Origin: Trichobilharzia szidati
Lineage: Eukaryota; Platyhelminthes; Trematoda; Strigeidida; Schistosomatidae
Length of the DNA: 64,000 nt
Reading direction: 5' to 3'
NCBI GenBank assembly: GCA_944472155.2
Contig: OX235271.1
Coordinates: 96,547,256-96,611,255, forward strand
Under the pieces are notes generated by a model. The model was not told where the DNA came from and made no database searches. It saw only the letters and a list, made by a program, of their open reading frames with translations. The stretch's first letter is position 1. Each line of letters opens with the position of its first letter. Made by a program: the position numbers and the translations under genes. This document shows, piece by piece, positions 20,661 through 30,260 of the stretch.

Positions 20661-21756
20661 GAACGGTCTGTCTGTCTATCTGTTTTCGACATAGAACTTT
20701 GCACATATGTGCGGCAGTTCAAGTCGCCACACTCCATGTAGCACACAAAGCAAGAGAAGAAAGTAGAAGAAATGCATATTAGAGACAGTAAACAGAGGTG
20801 TGAGACAAAAGGAATAGTAATAACGAAGAACAATATAGTTTCATTGGAAATTATAAGTCACAAGGAGTGGATGCATCTGCGCCATTGAGAACGATTTTGA
20901 GCCATATCACCGATTGTCTCCAGCCATTGGTGTTTATCGTCCCGAGGACCCCAACCAGGAAGCCAGTCTACACCTTCCTATGTGGCTTAGACTAACTGTT
21001 GTGGATTTCATTGACTGATGAAGCCATGTTTTGGTTTGACCACCGCTAGCTCTTTTCCAACCTGACCCTATGTCAGCTAACATTGCCCGTCGAGGAAGGC
21101 GATAGATGGCTAGGCATACATAACACATGTCCTAACCATCTCAGTCGATGTAATTTCACAGCCTCGTCGATTGATTTCCCCTCCTTACCTAGAACTCGAC
21201 GCCTAACCTCAATATTGCTCACTCTATTATACCACTTAACATGGGAGATAGAACGCAGACACCTATGATCAAAGACAGCTATCTTTTCATGTCTTCCACT
21301 CTCAATGGCCAGGTCTCACAGCCATAAAGGAGGACGGAGCGGACTGCTGAGCAGTACACACGCCCTTTGGTCGATAGCCGGATATCACGTCTACGCCAGA
21401 GACGGTGTAAACTGGCATATGTGAAACTAGCCCTCTGTATTCGTGCTGAGATTTCGTCAGAGATCAACCCTTTGGGGCTGATGGTACTTCCCAAGTAAGT
21501 GAAGCGGTCAATGTGCTCTACCACTTCAGTTCCTATTTCTAATCTAGGAGTCAGTGTAGTCCAATCCTGCAACATCATCTTACATTTTACAGGGGCAAAT
21601 CGCATGCCAAACATTCGTAGATTGCAGCTCAAGGTGTTCAGAAGACTCTGCGTTTTGTCAGCGTCCTCACCTAGAAGGACTATGTCGTCTGAATATTCTT
21701 AGTCAACGAGATTATTCCCTGGTAGCAAGTCAATCCCTGAGTCTTTGAAGTGAGTT
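20661..21756 (-). mobile_element. 5'-truncated RTE-type LINE, copy R1
   Basis: The - strand carries the end of an RT: the catalytic box EYSDDIVLLGED near 21680, then the conserved stretch LNTLSCNLRMFGMRFAP, TYLGSTISPKGLI and VLLYGCETWPLR to 21279, and a downstream GHV.RMPSHRLLRRAMLADIGSGW-type tail to about 20900. A TAA just before EYSDD and later frameshifts break it. The 3' end is a CTGT-rich tail at 20661-20690. Copies R4 and R5 are the same family. Confidence 0.85.
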
Positions 21757-21833
21757 AGGGTTATGCATGATTACATTTCGTTATAGATTATAAGTCTCTC
21801 ACAATTTTGATGAAGAGGAAAAATTGGGCACTA

Positions 21834-21874
<41 letters not shown>

Positions 21875-21985
21875 ATAAATGTATCCTGCTAAGAGAAAGG
21901 AATTCACCAAAGCAGAAATGCCATCATCAGTACGGTGTGTGATTAATCTCTCAACAAGTGCCTAAAAAGTTCTGATGGAATGAAA
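21757..21985 (+). repeat. ~215-bp direct repeat, right copy, with TA microsatellite
   Basis: Matches 20447-20660. A pure TA run at about 21834-21873 replaces a short TATATG in the other copy. Confidence 0.85.
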
Positions 21986-22330
21986 GTACTTGAAAAGTAG
22001 GATTAAACTTCAATGTAGCTGTTAACAGATTAAAACTTGAAGATGTCATTCCTAGTGTATAGAAGTAGTATTAAGTGAAATAGACAGAACTACTACTGAG
22101 CCAATCAGGACACAATATATGTGCATTGACACTAAAACACCAGAAGAAAGGAAGAAACAACTTATGGCAGCTCTAAACAATCTGAAGAATGACAAGAATG
22201 TAGTAACTGCCAAATGGGACAAGGGGAATACAACAGTAGCTATGGCTAAGTCAAATTGTATCAACAAGGCCAATAAATACATTGAAATAGGGTCATATGA
22301 TGAAGAAGTTGAAAAACCTGTGGATACTAT

Positions 22331-22559
22331 TGTGGTGGTGTGATACAGACAATGTGTGTGTGCCAACGAAATGTTATTCTCACATGTTCCTACAGTTCAA
22401 TTCGGCATTAGCAACAGAATACTATATATCTCTATTTGAACATTCTATTTCAGATCGTTTGATATAAGCCGAAATCACACGCTCAGTGATTGGTTAACGA
22501 ATATAAACTGTAGATGAGAAATATACTTCGGCTTCCGTCTCTTGCCTTCTGTTGCTACA
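22331..22559 (+). mobile_element. Short solo LTR (229 bp) in PLE-2
   Basis: Starts TGTGGTGG and ends GTTGCTACA, as do the E3-type LTRs (TGTGGTGA...TTGTTACA). It is flanked by CTAT at 22327-22330 and 22560-22563, a 4-bp target duplication. It has CTTCCGTCTCTTGCCTTCTG near the end, like the E3 LTR, but is about 100 bp shorter. Confidence 0.8.
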
Positions 22560-22567
22560 CTATTATG

Positions 22568-22745
22568 TGCGTCGGTGGCACAGCGGTTAGGACTTTCGCC
22601 GACTATGCAAATGGTCCGGAGTTCGATCCCTTACCGACGCACACCTGATATCATTTGGTCGGCCTGCAAAATTTGGGCTACCGATATCACATGCTGAAAA
22701 TTCCATACTTGTACCAAAAATACTGTGTGGTTTCAAGTTATAGTA
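22568..22745 (+). mobile_element. SINE family C (tRNA-like head), copy C1
   Basis: The head TGCGTCGGTGGCACAGCGG...GGAGTTCGATCCC...CCGACGCA has A-box-like and B-box-like promoter blocks, and its ends can pair as a 7-8-bp acceptor stem. The body continues with a GGTCGGCCTGCAAAATTTGG segment and ends in an A run near 22745. Shared with 46965-47125 and 61690-61885 on the other strand. Confidence 0.8.
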
Positions 22746-23793
22746 AAAAAATCTACGGGTGATCTAGTACGCCGAATGAAATGATCTTTAGGTGAGTCAA
22801 AATGGTTCAATCTAATGCCTAAAACTAGTAATCTTAGTAGAATGTGGGGGACTATAAAACTTCATAAAGCAGGATACCCTATCAAGCCAATAGTTGACTT
22901 TAGGAACACCCCGATGTACGAGTTATCTTAATAATTTAGTATCAATATTATGTCGCATTAAGGATAAGTCAAAATCTAGGCTAACTAATTCCTACGTAAT
23001 GAAACAGAAGCTAGAGGAAATTCAATTAGAAAAAGATGCAGAAATGGTCGGTTTTTATATAACCAGTTTGTACAGTAATATTCCGATTAACAATTCAGCT
23101 CTGGATGCAGTTATGAGTGAACTGGACACTGATCCTGAACTCAAAAACAGGACTAAGCTGGCGGTTGATGAAATTATATTAGGTGTTGATTTATGTCTAA
23201 CCTCCACTGTATTCAAATTTCAAAATAAATTATCTGAACAAACGAATAGGGTGACAATGGGATCACCAATATCCCTCCCTGATAGTAGCAGACATTTTTA
23301 TGGACATCTGGGAACGTGAAGCTCTTAGAACGTTTAGTCCTGCTCCCGGGTTATGGTGGAGATATGCGGATGACACATTCACTGTGTAGAAATCTGAACA
23401 TATCCCTCAGTAGTAGACGGGATCCAATTCACTTTTGAGTTAGAAAAAGAACAGAGTGAGTTGGCCATGGTAGAATGTAAAATAAAACGAAATCAAGATT
23501 GTGGTTTAGATACTAGGGAATCTAGTTTAATTCTTCCCATCCAGAATCGGTAAAGGTGTAGGTTTAGTTAAATGTCTGTATAATCGGACCAAGGGCGTAA
23601 CTAGTAAGCCAGAAGATTTAAATAGTGAAATCAAACAAATAAAGAAAATATTACTGGTTAATAACTACCCACCAGAAATGTATGAAGAACCACAGGAAAA
23701 ATAAGATTAGTAATGAAAATGACAACAATATCATAGAATTCAAGGCCTTTATAGTACTGCTGTATAGAGAACAAAAATCAGAGGCCTTACGTA

Positions 23794-24107
23794 TGTGGTG
23801 AGAGCTGTCTACTAGCCAAATTGGTAGACAGTAATTTACGTCAATATTTACGTTCCCAAGATTTGTCGTGAGAAAATGTGAACAAAGATTGACTTTGCGT
23901 AGGCGGATGCAGTTAACATATAGAGGATTTGACATTCAAGAAACAGTCACAAATAGATGAAAGATTAACTTTACGTGAGAAACAACCAATCGGAAGACTG
24001 TGTTTGTTTACTTAAATATTCATAGTAATGTACATGAAAATATATAAATATGCGTTGATTTCCTTAATAAATGATCTGTTACCTGACTCTTGCCTTCTGT
24101 TGTTACA
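23794..24107 (+). repeat. 5' LTR of E3
   Basis: 314 bp, TGTGGTGAGAG to TTGTTACA, lacking the segment TTCAAAACCGACCACAGCAG-A present in the other copies. Contains a TATATAAATA box near 24043 and an AATAAA signal at about 24066. Confidence 0.9.
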
Positions 24108-24109
24108 TT

Positions 24110-24126
24110 TGGTGTCGCTGCCTGTC
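24110..24126 (+). promoter_or_regulatory. Primer-binding site of E3
   Basis: TGGTGTCGCTGCCTGTC begins two bases after the LTR. It differs from the E1/E2 site, so another tRNA is implied. Confidence 0.6.
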
Positions 24127-24131
24127 GCGAA

Positions 24132-25757
24132 ATGAAAGTCCCATGGCCTGCAGCTTTTGAAGAAGGAGACATATGGATCTTCTTAAGGGACTTCGAAGCT
24201 ATTGCAGAGTTGAATGGCGTGCAAGAGCCATCAGCGAAGACGGTTGTTCTTGGAACGCTATTGAGAGGCCGGGCGAAGGCAGCATATGATAGTGTGAGGC
24301 AAACAAAGGGGCAACCAACTTGGAAGTCAGTGGTGGAACGCTTGAAGCAGGAGTTTGACAGCCCGATGGACAGAGAGCGGGCAATGCAGCAGTTTCGCAC
24401 CATGAAGCTGGGAGTTGACGGTGACCCTCTCGTATTGGCGCTGACCTTGACAAGCCTACTTCGTCGCGCTCTACCAACACTGGACGAAGATTCTGAGGCA
24501 CAAATGTTGGCATCCCAGTTTATGGAGAGTGTCCCAGAACATATATCCCAACAGCTACATCTGGTTAACGCCGTACAGCCACTGGACATCGGAGAGCTTG
24601 CGAAGGTGACCAGACAACTGTTGAGTAAGACGGTTGCAGCGGTAGAGCCACCGAAATCCGAGCAGTGTGAGAAACAAATTGAAGAGTTGCAACGTGAAGT
24701 GGCCGCGCTGAGACTGAGCGTGCGGAGAGACCGGTGTTTCGCATGTGGCAAACTGGGGCACTGGAGAGACAGCTGCCCGGAAAGACGACAAAGAAGAATT
24801 TTTAAAAGATATACTGTGTCTTCTTCCTGTGTTCCGAGACTTGAGGTAATAGGGGCGATGGAGAAGGGGGCAATATATTCGAAGTTACGGGTAAACGATC
24901 GCGAGTTGGTGTGTTTAATCGACCCAGGGGCTGCAGTCTCACTCGTAGATAGGAGTCTATGTGAGAGTATAAGACCGTGTTCGTTGACAGTGCATACAGT
25001 AGGCGGTCACGTGTTAAGAATCGCGGGAGTTTCAGACTGCAGGGTTAGAATTGGAGAGGATTGCGTGACGTTCCCATTCCTGGTTGTACCTGAATTGCGC
25101 CGAACAATCCTTGGGGCCGACTTTTTGCGAGAAGTGTATGCAGTGATTAACATGAAGAAAAGGGTTGTCGTTACGAAGTACGGGTGTTTTAGCATGCACG
25201 AGAATAGTGAGGTAGCAGGGATTGCGGCATCGGAAGTCCGAAGTATAGCAAAGTTACTCAGCAAATATGATCATCTGTTTACTGGAGATGGGGACCCATA
25301 CGGTTATTGCGATAAGGTGAATCATGAAATTCCGTTAAGTGGCCCGAAAGTAACGTCATTTACCACGCGAAGAGTTCCATGTCATTTAGAAGGCGAAGTT
25401 GAGCGACAGGTGCGAGAGATGTTAAAAGATGATATTATTGAAGAAGCTGATAGCCCGTACAACTCTCCAGTGCTGTTAGTAAAAAAGGCGAATGGGAAGT
25501 ATAGATTCTGAGTTGATTTTCGACAGTTAAACAGTATGACAGAATTAAGACCGTGTGCCATGCCAACAGTAGTAGAAACTTTAGATCGCCTACAAGGCGC
25601 AAATTTGTTTTCAGTTCTCGATCTTCGCTCAGGATACTGGCAGATACCGATAAAGCCAGGTGATAGAGATAAGACGGCATTCATCGTCGGTCAGACATAA
25701 TATCGATTTAAACGCATGCCGTTTGGACTAGCAGGTGCACCGTTCACGTTCAGATGA
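24132..25757 (+). pseudogene. E3 gag, protease and first half of RT
   Basis: The preferred start is the ATG at 24132 (MKVPWPAAFEEGDIW). Gag has QQFRTMKLGVDGD-type capsid sequence and a standard zinc knuckle CFACGKLGHWRDSC (24735-24776). The protease motif reads LIDPGAAVSLV (24921-24929 encode D-P-G), with Pro where retropepsins have Thr or Ser, so activity is doubtful. RT begins at SPYNSPVLLVKKANGKYRF and meets TGA at 25509-25511; the same frame continues through VDFRQLNSM and SVLDLRSGYWQIPI. A TAA follows at 25698-25700, then KRMPFGLAGAPFTF and a TGA at 25755-25757. Between the stops there is no other decay. Confidence 0.9.
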
Positions 25758-25760
25758 CTG

Positions 25761-27971
25761 ATGACGCTATTACTTAAGAACTTGAAAAACGTTGAGGTGT
25801 ACGGTGATCTTCTCGTCATATATAGTCAAAACGAAAACGATCATGTGAACCATGTGGAAGCCGTGCTGCGACGCATCGAAGAGTTTGGACTGCGCGTCAA
25901 CAAAACCAAGTCTCAGATAGCCAAAAAGAATGTAACTCTTTTGGGACATAAAGTGGGAAATGGTGAGATTAAACCACTACCGGAGAAAATCTTGACGATA
26001 AAGACGATCCCGGCCCCGAATTCAAAAAGAAAATTGAGACAATTCTTAGGTAGAGCAGCGTTTTATAGTCGCTTCGTGAAGAACTTCAATGAGATAGCAG
26101 CCCCTCTGTACAGGCTACTAGGTGAACCGAAGTTTGTTTGGTCGGAGGAATCGCAGAAGACATTCAACAGGATTAAACAGCTGCTCGACCACCAACAAAT
26201 GACACTAAAGCTACCTGTACCTGGAAGACAGTTCACAGTGTGCACAGATGCCAGTGACTACGCCATAGGTGCGGTCCTAAGACAGGGTGAGGGAATCGTT
26301 GAGTATGCCAGTCGGGTTTTGACACACACAGAGCGAAAGTATTCAACGATAGAGAAAGAATGTTTAGCGATGGTATGGGCAATCGACAAATGGAGACCTT
26401 ATTTACTCGGCCGGCGGTTCCACATCGAAACGGATCATAAGCCGCTACAGTTTCTGAAGACAGCGAGAGACCCACGAGGGAAATTGTCACGGTGGATGTT
26501 GCGTCTTCAGGAGTACGATTTTACCATCTCACACGTTCCTGGAAATGAAAATGTCTTGGCAGATTTGTTATCGAGACCAGAAGACGAGTCTGAGTTGCCC
26601 GAGGTCGCTTACGGAGTGCATGCAGTAGAACAAGACCCACTAAGACTGGCACACAGACAAAGGTTGGACGATACGCTGAATACAGTAATACAGGTGATCA
26701 CTAACGGAATAGAAGTGGATCCAGCTACAGCGAGTAAGGAGCTAACCACACTACTCAGACAGAGAGATCGACTAAGAGTGAATGTCTACGGGACTCTGAC
26801 CTGGCGAGAGGACGACGGAAGCTGGCTAGCTGTCATACCTCAATCGTCGCGCCACGACATGATAGAAGAATGCCACCAGCTAGCACATACCGGAGTGGCC
26901 AGAACAACCGACCTCTTGAGACAAAGTATGTACTGGCCAGGTATGAGAGAAGACGTAGCAAGATATGTACTTGGATGTCCATGGTGCCAGCTAATGAAAG
27001 GCGACCGGTGCATACGACCACCACTTCAGTCGATTCCAGTTACGGCGATAGGTGACTTGTGGTCCGTAGATGTTATGGGTCCATTTCCTCAGACATCCAA
27101 TGGTAATCAGTACCTCTTGGTGATGACGGAACACGCGACACGATGGGTAGACGCCGTAGCAATCCCAGACCAACGCGTAAGGACCGTGACAGATGCAGTA
27201 GTTAGACACATCGTTGCAGACCATGGCGTACCAAAGACAATACTGACAGACCAAGGTCCGTGTTTCGAAAGTGAAGAATTTACTTCCCGTTTGCAACAGC
27301 TTGGCATCAAGAGGATCCGAACGACCCCATACCATCCACAAACGAATGGCCTGACGGAGAGAAACAACCGTACGCTGAAGGAGTGGCTGGCCTCGAAGGG
27401 CGGCAACTGGGAAACGGAGCTGCCACTGATTCTACTAACACATCGTGCCACCACCCAGGAAACAACGAAAAAGTCGCCCTTTCAACTGATGTATGGTAGA
27501 AAACCACGATTACCGATACACAACGAAACCTGGTCCCTTCACCAAAAGTGGAGTACGACGAAATTAAAAGCAGAACGGAAAGAAGCCGTCAAGAATGTAA
27601 TGCAGAAGCAGTGGAGGGATGTCGCGAAGTCTCAGCTGAGAGAAAAGACTCAGTGCATCACCTTCTCAGTCGGGGACCAAGTGAAGTGTAGAGACAGAAG
27701 ATATGCTGTCGGATGCGGGCCAGGTTCACGCAAACTCCTTCCAAAGTGGGAAGGACCATACACAGTCACAAAAAGACGGGGTCAAGTATATACCATCAGA
27801 AGAGGTGACAAACAAAAACGAGTTAACGCCAGTCAGATCCAACGATGGGTGCATTGGGACAAGCTGGTCTGTAACAATCATCAACGAGAGAACGCATCAC
27901 CCAGAAGGTCGGAACGCCTGCGCGCGAAGCTATTTGACGGGGGGACGAGTGTGGTGAGAGCTGTCTACTAG
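25761..27971 (+). CDS. E3 RT palm end, RNase H and integrase (open frame)
   Basis: 736 codons without a stop. The RT catalytic box reads VYGDLLVI (25797-25820), one residue shorter than Y-x-D-D, so one catalytic aspartate is gone. Then follow VTLLGHKVG, RNase H with VCTDASDYAIGAVL, TIEKECLAMVWAI, IETDHKPLQFL and VLADLLSR, and an integrase HHCC finger (HQLAHTG; CPWCQ). The DDE core follows, with VDVMGPFPQ, LTDQGPCFES and YHPQTNGLTERNNR, and then the GPY-type module WEGPYTVTKRRGQ. All RNase H and integrase catalytic residues are present. The stop (27969-27971) falls 20 bases inside the 3' LTR. Translation could start only internally, or after readthrough of the stops. Confidence 0.9.
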   Translation: MTLLLKNLKNVEVYGDLLVIYSQNENDHVNHVEAVLRRIEEFGLRVNKTKSQIAKKNVTLLGHKVGNGEIKPLPEKILTIKTIPAPNSKRKLRQFLGRAAFYSRFVKNFNEIAAPLYRLLGEPKFVWSEESQKTFNRIKQLLDHQQMTLKLPVPGRQFTVCTDASDYAIGAVLRQGEGIVEYASRVLTHTERKYSTIEKECLAMVWAIDKWRPYLLGRRFHIETDHKPLQFLKTARDPRGKLSRWMLRLQEYDFTISHVPGNENVLADLLSRPEDESELPEVAYGVHAVEQDPLRLAHRQRLDDTLNTVIQVITNGIEVDPATASKELTTLLRQRDRLRVNVYGTLTWREDDGSWLAVIPQSSRHDMIEECHQLAHTGVARTTDLLRQSMYWPGMREDVARYVLGCPWCQLMKGDRCIRPPLQSIPVTAIGDLWSVDVMGPFPQTSNGNQYLLVMTEHATRWVDAVAIPDQRVRTVTDAVVRHIVADHGVPKTILTDQGPCFESEEFTSRLQQLGIKRIRTTPYHPQTNGLTERNNRTLKEWLASKGGNWETELPLILLTHRATTQETTKKSPFQLMYGRKPRLPIHNETWSLHQKWSTTKLKAERKEAVKNVMQKQWRDVAKSQLREKTQCITFSVGDQVKCRDRRYAVGCGPGSRKLLPKWEGPYTVTKRRGQVYTIRRGDKQKRVNASQIQRWVHWDKLVCNNHQRENASPRRSERLRAKLFDGGTSVVRAVY
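27936..27949 (+). promoter_or_regulatory. Polypurine tract of E3
   Basis: GACGGGGGGACGAG sits directly before the 3' LTR and inside the last codons of pol. Confidence 0.65.
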
Positions 27972-28284
27972 CCAAATTGGTAGACAGTAATTTACGTCAA
28001 TATTTACGTTCCCAAGATTTGTCGTGAGAAAATGTGAACAAAGATTGATTCAAAACCGACCACAGCAGACTTTGCGTAGGCGGATGCAGTTAACATATAG
28101 AGGATTTGACATTCAAGAAACAGTCACAAAGAGATGAAAGATTAACTTTACGTGAGAAACAACCAATCGGAAGACTGTGTTTGTTTACTTAAATATCCAA
28201 AGTAATGTACATGCAAATATATAAATATGCGTTGATTTCCTTAATAAATGATCTGTTGCCTGACCCTTGCCTTCTGTCATTACA
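27950..28284 (+). repeat. 3' LTR of E3
   Basis: 335 bp, TGTGGTGAGAG to TCATTACA, the same length as the solo LTR at 47938-48272. Confidence 0.9.
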
Positions 28285-28524
28285 AGCCATGTGACTAGTG
28301 GTAAAAATGAATTCAAATGCAAATTAGATCATCCAACACTTCTGATGGCAGTTTACATCCTGTTTTTTCATCTCCTCTTAATCGAATCACTTGATAATTT
28401 CGCATAATGCAATGGAAACAACTTATGAGGGGATAGATGGATAGATCACATCCAGCTTTTTCGCAGGGATTCTACATCAGCTGTGTACAGTCAATACAAT
28501 CAGATGAATAAGTAGTAGAGAACA
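28285..28524. other. Unassigned right flank of E3
   Basis: No PLE continuation, gene or known repeat recognised. Confidence 0.4.
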
Positions 28525-28930
28525 CTCAACTGTGCATTATAAGGGACCCTTCAGCAGTACGTAACCACCGGGGTTCAAACCCAGAGCCTTCTGGTTACAA
28601 GGTTGAAGATGAGGCAGTAATTCATCTAAGAAGACATTGCGAAATGATCGCGCTATGTCGTGAATTGGCAGAAGTTAGAATTCAAGGACCATTGGGTCGG
28701 GTCCCCGTGGCTCAATGGTCTACGAGCTTGCCTTGTAACCCGAAGGTCCTGGGTTCGAACCGTGGCGGTGGGTGCGTACTGATAACGAGTCCCAAACTAG
28801 GACGGAACAGCTGTCCAGTACTCCCTGCAGGTTTTCCAGTGTTTCTCTAACTGATGTCAGCTCATGATGAAATCCTCCATGCAATCAAACAAAAATCCCT
28901 ACGAAACCAATACTTGAATATTATAAGGGA
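28525..28930 (+). mobile_element. SINE family A copy A2, with inverted partial copy
   Basis: 28626-28930 is a nearly complete + strand SINE. It has a TGGCTCAATGG A-box, a GGGTTCGAACC B-box, a hammerhead-like module from GTACTGATAACGAG to CGGAACAGCTGTCC, and a 3' end CAGCTCATGATGAAATCC. The stretch 28525-28625 is a minus-oriented partial copy head to head with it. The ribozyme core differs from CTGATGA...GAAAC in both strands of the core. Confidence 0.8.
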
Positions 28931-29446
28931 GACGAACGCTAATTTTTGAACTATACATTATCAACAAACGGAAATGGTGACCATATACCATCATGCATTA
29001 ATGTCCAGTGTTGGTTTCCTTCTACTTTCCTATTAACTAGTGTTTTTAATGCGTTTGTTATTTTTCGCGTAGCTTACTTGTTGTTTTGTTTGGATAGCTG
29101 TTCTATCCTGTGATTAAGTAACCACTTTCATTTAAGTTCATCTCTAAATTAGAGTATATCATCCTTCTTCGTTGATAAGAATGTCTATACTTTCATCCTA
29201 TGTGTAATGTGGAGACAGTGTTGGTTTTAATTGTTCTTTTTAATCTACTCTTCCGATATCAGTAGGACATTCATTCACTTGTGTCACAATAAAAATTCTT
29301 AGTTTCTCATTTATATCATTTGTACGCAGCTGATGAAAATCCTGTAAAATAGGATGGATTCTGAAGTGTTGATTTGGAGGGATTCTCGCCGGTTTACAGA
29401 TTTGATCACGAGCTGGTATCAATTGAAGAAACATTGGGAAGACCAG
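28931..29446. other. Unassigned sequence with an open - strand stretch
   Basis: 29434-29240 on the - strand is open for 64 codons (contains RIHPILQDFHQL) but shows no known domain. It may be part of a repeat. Confidence 0.3.
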
Positions 29447-29580
29447 GGAATACTGGATAGCTGTTTCGTCCTAGTTTAGGACTCTTCATCAATACGTACT
29501 CACGTGGACTGAGACCCAAGATCTTCCTCCTACAAGGCGAGCTGTTAGATAATTCAGTGATTGAGATGCGATGTCAGCTC
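29447..29580 (-). mobile_element. SINE family A, diverged copy
   Basis: On the - strand it shows a TATTGATGAAGAGTCCTAAACTA...ACGAAACAGCT module and the promoter-proximal part of the head. Core: TTGATGA, an AGA insertion, a 6-bp stem, GAAAC. Confidence 0.65.
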
Positions 29581-29904
29581 GTCGTCAAAGTTTTAAAAAG
29601 TATCTTGTTTTATCTTGTAGAAATTGTTTTCATCGTTGCTTTCTAAAAATCAACAAGGTAGTTTGAAACTAGGTTGTTTTGAACGTGTAGGTCAACAGTT
29701 ATCCACACTTTTTCTTTACTTCAGTTTTTGATATAGAGCGGATACCAAACCGAATTCGTCGGCAGATATCACCAGGAGTTGATGTTAAGCAGTTTTCGAT
29801 TTTTCGTCAATTTCCGATTATCAGTAGACTAATGTCACATTTCTGACTAAAAGTAACTTTCAAAGGAACTTAATTCGTTTCAAGTTTAATCACAGTATGA
29901 TATC

Positions 29905-30260
29905 AACTGGATAACTATTCAAAACCAGAAAGAACTTAACAGTCGTTTCGTCCTAGTTTAGGACTCTTCATCAGTAGGTACCTATGATATCACAGGTAAT
30001 CGAACCTAGAACGTTCATTTTACGTGGCGACCACGTTGACCATTCAGTCTCTAGGACAGAATCCGACTGCTTATGTGCTCTAACTTCTGTGAATTCGCGA
30101 TTTTAGCTCAACCTACACCCAATTCATGGACCTTGGGATTCTATCCCAGTGGCTGACTCATTGGTCAACGAGCTCGTCTTGTAACCGGAAAGTATTGGAT
30201 TCGATTATCAGTGGGGTGATTGGTACATACTACTGAAGAATCCCAGACTGTGAAAGTAAC
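29905..30260. mobile_element. Two diverged SINE family A copies, head to head
   Basis: 29905-30070 lies on the - strand and retains CTGATGA, AGA, GTCCTA/TAGGAC stem and GAAAC. 30085-30260 lies on the + strand with a TCCCAGTGGCTGAC head, TTGGATTCGATTA B-box and a decayed ribozyme part. This inverted arrangement of partial copies recurs at several other SINE-A sites. Confidence 0.65.

Larger units (their letters stand above)
22040..23793 (+). pseudogene. PLE-2, Penelope-like RT interrupted by a solo LTR and a SINE
   Basis: Visible PLE pieces in + order are the N-terminal region with RKKQLMAALNNLK and WDKGNTTVAM (22119-22330), GTIKLHKAGYPIKPIVDF (about 22845-22905), and GFYITSLYSNIPI (23050-23095). 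The RT core follows with VTMGSPIS, ADIFMDIWE and the catalytic WWRYADDTF (23357-23380), then LVKCLYNRTKGV (about 23560-23595) and LYREQKSEALR at the very end. Several frameshifts and stops occur. The catalytic aspartate pair is intact. The element is cut at 23793 by the 5' LTR of E3, and its GIY-YIG end is not found on the far side of E3. Confidence 0.85.
23794..28284 (+). mobile_element. Ty3/gypsy LTR retrotransposon E3
   Basis: A 4.5-kb element: 5' LTR, TGG primer site, a long gag-protease-RT frame, RNase H and integrase, a G-rich tract and 3' LTR. Gag and pol share one frame, with only three in-frame stops, all in RT. The LTRs differ at about eight positions plus a 21-bp segment missing from the 5' copy. 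The flanks CGTA (left) and AGCC (right) are not a duplication, and the left flank is PLE-2 while the right is not. This copy therefore appears rearranged by recombination. Confidence 0.92.

Noticed and set aside
22568..22645. Functional tRNA gene
   Set aside because: The acceptor pairs, but the head is followed by a SINE body seen at several other sites, and no clean anticodon arm could be drawn by eye.
24020..24751. Long - strand frame opposite E3 gag
   Set aside because: It is the shadow of the gag frame and has no domain of its own.
29240..29434. 3' exon of the LRRC49-like gene on the - strand
   Set aside because: No acceptor with matching phase and no similarity to the family's C-terminal helices was seen.
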